NCBI GenBank assembly: GCA_030592565.1 | Contig: JAUVIX010000064.1 | Span: forward strand, 1 to 13,033 | Origin: Chlorobiota bacterium | Lineage (GTDB): Bacteria > Bacteroidota > Bacteroidia > Bacteroidales > JAADJA01 | Reading direction: 5' to 3' | DNA length: 13,033 nucleotides | In this document: positions 8,225 to 13,033 of the stretch, piece after piece | How positions within the stretch are numbered: position 1 is the first letter of the stretch | Layout of the letters: each line of letters begins with the position of its first letter | Translations under genes and position numbers: made by a program | Notes under the pieces: model-generated | Databases searched by the model: none | What the model was told of the DNA's origin: nothing | What the model saw: only the letters and a program-made list of their open reading frames with translations

Positions 8225-8995
8225 TTATTTAGTAATTATTTCTTTAGCCAATTCAGATAATCTTTGATCAGTAATATAAAAGATATCTCCAAAAGGTTTT
8301 TCCTTATTCCTGTCTTCAGGAATAAGTCTGAAATCAATTAGATTATATGTCTTGTACCCAAGCTCCGATAGAAGCAATGTAATTTTTTCTTTTGCTTTCC
8401 CACTCGTCTCAATTTGCAGGATTGGTAAAAATTTTGAAATAATTGGCATCATTTCAGGGATAACTACACCTTCATAACCCTCGATATCACATTTTATATA
8501 ATCAAGCTTTTCAAGAGATTTAAAAACCTGGTTCGGATTCATAATTTTAACATCAAAAGTAAATTTTGATTCAAAGTCTTCATCCATTATCTGTGTCCTG
8601 CCATGGCTAAGATATTTATTCCCGGCAGGAATTCCCATTTTTACCGTTACATCATTTTCACTGCCAAGTGCATAAGGAATAATCTCAACAATGCTAAACT
8701 TTTTTGTGTTCCTCTTTAACACCTCCCTAAAAGGTTCTACAGGTTCAACACTGTAAACTTTTCCTTTGTCTCCTGTAAGAGAGGCAAATATAACTGAATA
8801 ATAACCGAGATTTGCTCCGATATCTATTATACAGTCACCCTCTTTAATGAGTTTTCTAACAAAGTAATGGTGTTGTATGGCAGGATTCTTTTTTAGCAAG
8901 TTCGTCCTATATAAAAAGAAAAATGTAGAACTGACTATTTTCAGATAGTTCTTCAGCCCGAATATCTTAAAAAGAGTTCTTTTAATCAGATTCAT
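8225..8995 (-). CDS. FkbM-family SAM-dependent methyltransferase
   Basis: This 256-residue protein belongs to the FkbM group (Methyltransf_21). The SAM-binding motif I is CIIDIGANLGYYS (55-67), the acidic end of strand 2 is VEP (83-85), and the diagnostic IKCDIEGYE is at 167-175, with ILQIE (192-196) closing the fold. FkbM enzymes are usually O-methyltransferases and are common in glycan and natural-product loci. Here the neighbours are glycosyltransferases, so a sugar hydroxyl is the likely acceptor, by inference. The N-terminal 35 residues are basic and hydrophobic (LIKRTLFKIFGLKNYLK), perhaps membrane-associating. The gene begins 14 bases inside the DUF4834 gene and has a strong Shine-Dalgarno, AAGGAG seven bases before the ATG. 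Confidence 0.88.
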   Translation of the reverse strand: MNLIKRTLFKIFGLKNYLKIVSSTFFFLYRTNLLKKNPAIQHHYFVRKLIKEGDCIIDIGANLGYYSVIFASLTGDKGKVYSVEPVEPFREVLKRNTKKFSIVEIIPYALGSENDVTVKMGIPAGNKYLSHGRTQIMDEDFESKFTFDVKIMNPNQVFKSLEKLDYIKCDIEGYEGVVIPEMMPIISKFLPILQIETSGKAKEKITLLLSELGYKTYNLIDFRLIPEDRNKEKPFGDIFYITDQRLSELAKEIITK

Positions 8996-9236
8996 CTTTC
9001 ATCTCCTTAAAATCAACATACTCACCAAGATCATCAAGCTTTCTTTTCTTATTAGGGCTATACTCAATATTAACCTCTCCTTCCTTTTTTCGCGGCGGTT
9101 CCTTATATTGATTCTGGTATTTTTTGGCAGCCTTATTGATAAAATATTTTGCAAACCAGGGCAGAAGATACCTTGCTATCAATTTGAACAGATAGTAGAT
9201 AATCAATATTATAAGAATAGTCTTGAGGAGTTGCAT
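8982..9236 (-). CDS. DUF4834-type small membrane protein
   Basis: This 84-residue protein has one N-terminal hydrophobic helix (LLKTILIILIIYYLFKLIA, about 3-21), then an amphipathic LLPWFAKYFINKAAKK stretch and a charged cytoplasmic-type tail. The tail carries EGEVNIEY (52-59) and GEYVDFKEM (71-79), the pattern I recognise from the Bacteroidota DUF4834 family. Its function is unknown. It is the first gene of the glycan operon and overlaps the methyltransferase gene, so it may simply be the conserved chromosomal neighbour or an anchor for the membrane enzymes that follow. A -7-like element lies about 50 bases upstream. Confidence 0.75.
   Translation of the reverse strand: MQLLKTILIILIIYYLFKLIARYLLPWFAKYFINKAAKKYQNQYKEPPRKKEGEVNIEYSPNKKRKLDDLGEYVDFKEMKDESD
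9001..9008 (-). promoter_or_regulatory. Strong Shine-Dalgarno for the FkbM gene
   Basis: On the minus strand AAGGAGAT ends a few bases before the ATG at 8995. The core AAGGAG is a near-perfect complement of the 16S rRNA tail, unusual for Bacteroidota. It lies inside the upstream DUF4834 coding region, where it supports re-initiation across the 14-base overlap and fixes the start. Confidence 0.6.
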
Positions 9237-9285
9237 TTTAATATTCTATAAAAACAGTAAAAACAAAAATCTCATTTATCAAGGG

Positions 9286-9293
9286 CAAAAGTA
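9286..9293 (-). promoter_or_regulatory. Putative -7 element for the DUF4834-FkbM-YfhO-GT4 operon
   Basis: The minus strand reads TACTTTTG, an exact match to TAnnTTTG, which would put transcription start near 9280 and give a leader of about 44 bases. No good -33 TTTG is visible 19-21 bases upstream. The rest of the 9237-9326 gap shows nothing else. Confidence 0.45.
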
Positions 9294-9326
9294 GAATAAT
9301 TCTTTAAATGATTTTGATAATAGTAT

Positions 9327-9362
9327 AAAAAAACAAAAAGGAGATAACCTTCAATTATCTCC
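9327..9362 (-). terminator. Intrinsic terminator of rpmH
   Basis: Positions 9340-9347 and 9355-9362 form a perfect 8-bp stem (GGAGATAA / TTATCTCC) with a 7-base loop. Read on the minus strand the stem is followed by TTTTTGTTTTTTT. It lies about 40 bases past the rpmH stop, and separates rpmH from the glycan operon promoter. Confidence 0.88.
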
Positions 9363-9400
9363 CATTTGATATATCATAACAGAGTTAACACCCTGACAGA

Positions 9401-9559
9401 TTATCTCTTATCAAGTTTTTCGTCAGAAACTGTTAATTTCTTTCTACCTTTGGCTCTTCTTCTTGCCAAAACTTTTCGCCCGTTTTTAGTAGCCATTCTT
9501 GCCCTGAAACCGTGCTTATTAACTCTCTTTCTTCTTGATGGTTGAAACGTCCTTTTCAT
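9401..9559 (-). CDS. rpmH: 50S ribosomal protein L34
   Basis: This 52-codon gene translates to a protein beginning MKRTFQPSRRKRVNKHGFRA, followed by RMATKNGRKVLARRRAKGRKKL and ending DEKLDKR. It is unmistakably L34, a small, very basic protein of the large ribosomal subunit that binds 23S rRNA. The first 45 or so residues carry the whole conserved core. The short acidic-basic tail (VSDEKLDKR) gives the slightly longer form typical of Bacteroidota. The gene is monocistronic: a promoter matching both Bacteroidota elements lies upstream and an intrinsic terminator downstream. No Shine-Dalgarno is visible before the ATG (AACAGGTAATAATG). Neither dnaA nor rnpA is adjacent, unlike the arrangement in many other phyla. 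Confidence 0.98.
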   Translation of the reverse strand: MKRTFQPSRRKRVNKHGFRARMATKNGRKVLARRRAKGRKKLTVSDEKLDKR

Positions 9560-9582
9560 TATTACCTGTTTTTTTGAGGGTG

Positions 9583-9613
9583 CAAAGATATGTATATTTT
9601 ATTTCCTGACAAG
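9583..9613 (-). promoter_or_regulatory. rpmH promoter (-33/-7)
   Basis: On the minus strand CTTG (complement of 9610-9613) and TATCTTTG (complement of 9583-9590) are separated by 19 bases. This matches the Bacteroidota sigma-ABfr consensus TTTG-N19-21-TAnnTTTG closely, and suits a strongly expressed ribosomal gene. Transcription would start near 9576, giving a leader of about 17 bases. Confidence 0.75.
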
Positions 9614-9682
9614 AAAAAAGTAAAAAAAATAGACATTATTATAAAAATATTTTGGGCGATATAAAACATGTTCCAATTTTAC

Positions 9683-9690
9683 TACTTTTG
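9683..9690 (+). promoter_or_regulatory. Putative -7 element of the ERCC4 gene
   Basis: TACTTTTG matches TAnnTTTG exactly and would give a leader of about 17 bases before the ATG at 9714. The nearest TTTG upstream (9651-9654) is 28 bases away, too far for a standard -33. Confidence 0.5.
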
Positions 9691-9713
9691 AATGATAAAA
9701 CAATCGAACTACG

Positions 9714-10346
9714 ATGGAAATCACAATTATTGCCGACAACCGTGAAAAAAGTTCTGGAATTCCGCAAATGCTTATTAGCAGAAACATAAAAACCAAGATG
9801 TTTCAACTAATTGCAGGTGATTATGTTATTAACGACAGCATTGTTATTGAAAGAAAAACAAAAACTGATTTTATTCAATCCATTATTAACGGCAGGTTAT
9901 TCAAACAATGTGAAGGGATGAAGAAGACAGGGCTAATTCCATTAATTATTGTTGAAGGTAATCCTTTTCAAACTGCTCACAATATAAAACCCGAAGCAAT
10001 CAAGGGTGCTCTGCTTTCCATTAGTCTTTCGTGGCAAATTCCGGTTATCAGGTCATCTGGAAAAGAAGATACTGTTGAACTAATGATAATGGCAGCACGC
10101 CAACATTTCAATCCACCACAATTTATTTTCAAAAGAGGCATAAATTCAAGGAAGAAGCAAAATCAAAAACATTTTTTCATACAAAACCTTCCATGTATTG
10201 GACCTCAGTTAGCTTATAATCTTTTAGCTCATTTTAAAACGATTGAGAATATAATTCTTGCTGATGTTATTGATTTAACTGAAGTAGAAGGCATTGGAAA
10301 GAAGAAAGCTGCAACCCTATTCAACTTTATTAGAGAAGGAAAGTAA
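9714..10346 (+). CDS. ERCC4-domain (XPF/MUS81-type) nuclease with tandem HhH
   Basis: This is a 210-residue stand-alone structure-specific nuclease. The N-terminal ERCC4 domain keeps the catalytic set: ADNRE (7-11, D8, R10, E11), GDYVI (35-39, D36), IERKTKTDF (45-53, E46, R47, K48, D52), plus SIINGRLFKQ (56-65). This matches the family signature GDxxxnERKxxxD. The C-terminal half has two helix-hairpin-helix motifs, LPCIGPQLA (159-167) and VEGIGKKKA (191-199), which bind branched DNA. The domain order, with no helicase, equals that of short archaeal XPF, which acts as a dimer on forked or flapped DNA. A repair or replication-fork role is therefore inferred. It is divergent from rpmH and convergent with pepD, so it has no functional partner in the window. 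The stop codon abuts the pepD terminator. Confidence 0.9.
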   Translation: MEITIIADNREKSSGIPQMLISRNIKTKMFQLIAGDYVINDSIVIERKTKTDFIQSIINGRLFKQCEGMKKTGLIPLIIVEGNPFQTAHNIKPEAIKGALLSISLSWQIPVIRSSGKEDTVELMIMAARQHFNPPQFIFKRGINSRKKQNQKHFFIQNLPCIGPQLAYNLLAHFKTIENIILADVIDLTEVEGIGKKKAATLFNFIREGK

Positions 10347-10379
10347 AAAAAATGTTCCAGGCATAAATGCCTGGAACAT
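10345..10379 (-). terminator. Intrinsic terminator of the MFS-pepD unit
   Basis: Positions 10352-10363 and 10368-10379 form a perfect 12-bp stem (ATGTTCCAGGCA / TGCCTGGAACAT) with a TAAA loop. On the minus strand it is followed by eight T. It starts about 31 bases past the pepD stop. On the plus strand no T-run follows directly, so it is a poor terminator for the ERCC4 gene. Confidence 0.92.
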
Positions 10380-10410
10380 AAAAGTCAAGAAAACTTATAA
10401 TTATAAAAAA

Positions 10411-11871
10411 CTATTTCTTTGGAACATTTTTGAGTGTCTCGACAAGATAATCCCAAAACTTCTGAACGGTTTCTATCTCAACCTTTTCATCCGGGGAGTG
10501 TGGAAATCTGATCGTTGGGCCGAAAGATATCATATCCCAGTTTGTATATGTAGCACCAAGGATACCACACTCCAGACCGGCATGAATAACCTTCACATCC
10601 GGGACCTTACCAAACTTATTGTTATAAACCTCTTTCATCGTTTCCAATATCTCGGAAGTAACATTCGGCTTCCAACCCGGATAAGCTCCTGAATGGTTGA
10701 CCTCTGCACCATTATCCCTAAAGTTATCAGCAATTTTATGAGCCCAAATATCTCTTTCAGAATCAACGGCACTACGGGTAAGGCAAGCGATTTCTATTGC
10801 ATCACCATTCATCTTAATAATTGCCAGGTTAGAAGATGTTTCAACAACACCCGGCAGATTAGCATCCCAGGCTAAAACACCATTGGGACAATTGGCAACT
10901 CCGTTCAACAATCCACCCTGTGTACCCTTATCAATAACTGACTTTGGCATTTGCACCTCCTCAGCAAAAATTTCCAGATCAGGATCAATATCTTTTAATG
11001 CTTCCTGTTCACTACTCTGAATCTCATTAAGGAAATTTATAAAAGTTACATCCGTTTCACTTGGAATAACAACAGTTGCCGTTGCCTCTCTTGGGATAGC
11101 ATTACGGAGGCTTCCAGCATCAATTTCAGATATCCGAAGTCCAAATCGTGAAGCAGCATCCAGCATAACTTTATTCAATATCAGGCAGGCATTTCCTTTT
11201 CCAAGATGAATATCAAGCCCTGAGTGCCCTCCCTTTAAGCCCTTAACAATCAATTTAAAAGCTTTTGTCCCTCCGGGAATAGCTTCCTTCTGAAAGTTAT
11301 ATTTAACATTTGTATCTACACCACCTGCACAACCAATATAAAGCTCGCCCTCATCTTCAGAGTCCATATTTATAAGAATATCACCATCAAGGTATCCCGG
11401 TTTAAGGTTTTTTGCACCTGTCATACCCGTTTCCTCATCAATTGTGAACAAGGCTTCAATGGGGCCATGAGCAATAGTATCATCTTCAAGTATTGCCATA
11501 GCAGCAGCAACGCCCATTCCATTATCTGCGCCAAGTGTTGTACCTCTTGCTGTCACCCATTCACCATCAACATAAGCATCAATAGGGTCTTTTTCAAAAT
11601 TATGATCATTATCACTATTTTTCTGAGGAACCATATCAAGGTGTCCCTGAAGTATGACACCTTTACGGTCTTCCATTCCCGGGGTTGCCGGTTTTTTGAT
11701 TATCACATTTTCTATGTCATCAACAACCGTTTCAAGGCCAAGGTCTTCGCCCCACTTTTTCATATATTCTATTATCTTCCCTTCCTTTTTCGATGGCCTG
11801 GGTATTTGTGTAAGGCTGTAAAAATGCTTCCATAAAGCCTTAGGTTCAAGATTTAATATTTCTTTACTCAT
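10411..11871 (-). CDS. pepD: Xaa-His dipeptidase (aminoacyl-histidine dipeptidase, M20C)
   Basis: This 486-residue cytoplasmic metallopeptidase hydrolyses dipeptides such as carnosine-type Xaa-His with two zinc ions. All M20 metal and catalytic residues are visible: H77 and D79 in QGHLDMVPQ, D116 in LGADNGMG, E146-E147 in TIDEETGM, D170 in NMDSEDEGE, and H458 in RFPHSPDE. Each lies exactly three residues before the numbering I recall for characterised enterobacterial/Vibrio PepD (H80, D119, E150, D173, H461), so the protein is full length and the start is right. A central lid domain (about 190-400) matches the family. It follows the MFS gene by 27 bases with no promoter between, and ends at a strong terminator, so the two form a transcription unit. 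It is more GC-rich than the glycan genes. Confidence 0.96.
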   Translation of the reverse strand: MSKEILNLEPKALWKHFYSLTQIPRPSKKEGKIIEYMKKWGEDLGLETVVDDIENVIIKKPATPGMEDRKGVILQGHLDMVPQKNSDNDHNFEKDPIDAYVDGEWVTARGTTLGADNGMGVAAAMAILEDDTIAHGPIEALFTIDEETGMTGAKNLKPGYLDGDILINMDSEDEGELYIGCAGGVDTNVKYNFQKEAIPGGTKAFKLIVKGLKGGHSGLDIHLGKGNACLILNKVMLDAASRFGLRISEIDAGSLRNAIPREATATVVIPSETDVTFINFLNEIQSSEQEALKDIDPDLEIFAEEVQMPKSVIDKGTQGGLLNGVANCPNGVLAWDANLPGVVETSSNLAIIKMNGDAIEIACLTRSAVDSERDIWAHKIADNFRDNGAEVNHSGAYPGWKPNVTSEILETMKEVYNNKFGKVPDVKVIHAGLECGILGATYTNWDMISFGPTIRFPHSPDEKVEIETVQKFWDYLVETLKNVPKK

Positions 11872-11898
11872 TATTTTTAATTTTGATTATTATATTGA

Positions 11899-13033
11899 TT
11901 ATTTTTTAATATTTGGCAATTGAAGACCATAACCTTTTTTCCTGTCCTCTATCTTAAGTAAAAATGCAAAAAGAAGTGATAGTGTTGAAAGTCCAAGGAA
12001 GATAAGCATATCATAAAAATAATTGTATCTCAGGTTAAGCTTCTCTTTTTTAATTACGTTATATGCATTATCCTTACCTATTTTAACAGCTTCTTTCAAT
12101 GCCTCTTTCTTATCACTTGAAAAAGTAGCATTTTGCAAGCCTTGCACTATACTTTGATAAACCTCACTTTTAACATTATCAGTATTAATCTCCTCTATCG
12201 AAACAGGCTCGTACTGAGTATATTGAACTATTGAATCAACAGCAGCACCCGAAGCCTTTTCACGTGCTTTCAGAATCTCTTTTTCAGTAAATGATTTTCC
12301 CGGCAATACTTCCTTGAATGCTTTCTCAATTGCATCTTTAATAACAATCTTATTCGGTGACACATCAGGGTTTGTTGAATTAAGAACAAAACCTAGAATT
12401 AAAGGAACGAGCATAAGACCTATATTTTGAATCCAGAAAATAACGGCATAAGCTGTTCCAAGCTGTTTTTCAGGAATAATCTTCGGAACGGAAGGCCACA
12501 TTGCAGAAGGAACCAGCGAAAACCCGACTCCAAGAACAATTACCATTAAGGCAGCAACCCACCATAAAGTTATTACAGGGATAGAAAGGACGCCATGAAC
12601 AAATATTAATATCAAAGAACCGATCATCATAATAGTTGCGCCTTTCCCGTATTTATCATAAATACTTCCAAAAACAGGAGTTAAAACCATAGTACCAATT
12701 GGCAATAATCCGGTAATTGTTCCAGCCAGACTTGGAGCAACATTGTATTTATTAACCATTAAGTCGTTGGCATAAAACAGAAAAGGGAATACTGCCGAAT
12801 AAAACAATACACATAAAATAGCAATATACCAGAAGCCAAGATTGCTTATAATAAATTTAATATCGCTTATCTTAAATTCATCATCTTCTGAAACTTCCTG
12901 ATTCTCCACACCTTCTGATTTGTCAAGTTTGATATCAAGAATTGAAAACAATATAAACGAAATAACTCCAAGGAGCATCACAAAAAGTGCAAATAAAATA
13001 GGAGCGGTAACCGAAAAGTTTTTTGACAGCGGA
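11899..13033 (-). CDS. MFS transporter, MFSD1-like (5' partial)
   Basis: The frame stays open to the right edge of the window, so only the C-terminal part (about 377 residues, TM6 region to the end) is seen. The apparent start at 12981 (GTG, then ATG) is internal. Numbered from there, hydrophobic segments lie at about 47-72, 84-104, 115-133, 138-160, 176-200 and 320-342. GSIYDKYGKG (105-114) is the MFS loop motif of the second half. PSAMWPSVPKIIPEKQLGTAY (158-178) followed by QNIGL resembles the ALWPMV...VPEHQLGTAYGF...QNLGL stretch of MFSD1, a lysosomal dipeptide carrier. The pairing with pepD supports a peptide substrate, by inference. Unusually, about 118 hydrophilic residues (201-318) separate the last two helices and would face the periplasm. 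Other MFS substrates cannot be excluded. Confidence 0.8.
   Translation of the reverse strand, partial: PLSKNFSVTAPILFALFVMLLGVISFILFSILDIKLDKSEGVENQEVSEDDEFKISDIKFIISNLGFWYIAILCVLFYSAVFPFLFYANDLMVNKYNVAPSLAGTITGLLPIGTMVLTPVFGSIYDKYGKGATIMMIGSLILIFVHGVLSIPVITLWWVAALMVIVLGVGFSLVPSAMWPSVPKIIPEKQLGTAYAVIFWIQNIGLMLVPLILGFVLNSTNPDVSPNKIVIKDAIEKAFKEVLPGKSFTEKEILKAREKASGAAVDSIVQYTQYEPVSIEEINTDNVKSEVYQSIVQGLQNATFSSDKKEALKEAVKIGKDNAYNVIKKEKLNLRYNYFYDMLIFLGLSTLSLLFAFLLKIEDRKKGYGLQLPNIKK

Noticed and set aside
9599..9796. 65-codon minus-strand ORF across the rpmH/ERCC4 intergenic region
   Set aside because: It is antisense to the conserved ERCC4 N terminus and covers the two divergent promoters; low-complexity hydrophobic translation without homology that I recognise.
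10294..10692. 132-codon plus-strand ORF past the ERCC4 gene
   Set aside because: It runs through the terminator hairpin and antisense to the pepD C terminus, including the zinc-ligand region; pepD is certain.
11467..11835. 122-codon plus-strand ORF inside pepD
   Set aside because: It is antisense to the conserved M20 metal-binding motifs; the Cys/His-rich translation is a by-product of the opposite strand.
12979..12981. GTG at 12981 as the real start of the MFS gene
   Set aside because: The frame continues open and hydrophobic to the window edge, and the protein would lack its whole N-terminal half; it is truncated by the window, not by mutation.

Overview
The window looks like a chromosomal segment of a low-GC member of the Bacteroidota. 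The evidence is a YfhO-family membrane protein, a DUF4834-type small membrane protein, a 52-residue ribosomal protein L34, a typical Bacteroidota Wzx-like flippase and GT4 glycosyltransferases, and several matches to the Bacteroidota -7 promoter element TAnnTTTG. The genus cannot be fixed from the sequence alone.

Layout. (A) Positions 1-4448 are an AT-rich surface-polysaccharide segment. It holds a 5'-truncated HPr-kinase-like ATP-binding protein (+), a flippase followed by a GT4 glycosyltransferase (-, overlapping genes), and a divergently transcribed GpsA-like dehydrogenase (+). (B) Positions 4441-9236 are one tightly packed minus-strand operon, in transcription order: DUF4834 small membrane protein, FkbM-type methyltransferase, YfhO-family GT-C-like membrane protein, GT4 glycosyltransferase. 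(C) Positions 9327-9613 are the monocistronic rpmH unit (L34, too short for most ORF listings) with a promoter and a clear intrinsic terminator. (D) Positions 9683-10346 hold a stand-alone ERCC4 (XPF/MUS81-type) nuclease with two helix-hairpin-helix motifs, divergent from rpmH. (E) Positions 10345-13033 are a minus-strand pair, an MFS transporter resembling MFSD1 (cut by the window edge) followed by the Xaa-His dipeptidase pepD, closed by a 12-bp hairpin terminator.

How they work together. Segments A and B fit synthesis, export and decoration of a surface glycan: glycosyl transfer, lipid-linked flipping, methylation, and perhaps glycerol-phosphate supply. Segment E reads as a peptide-use unit in which a transporter brings in dipeptides and PepD cleaves them in the cytoplasm. 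Segment D is a DNA repair or recombination nuclease whose domain order resembles the short archaeal XPF proteins.

I see no CRISPR array, tRNA, insertion sequence or phage gene. No stretch over 300 bases lacks a gene; the largest gap, 3237-3473, is a divergent promoter region. I did not find a clearly new multi-gene system. The best leads are the MFSD1-like/PepD pairing, the short XPF-like nuclease, the HprK-like kinase beside glycan genes and the divergent GpsA paralogue.
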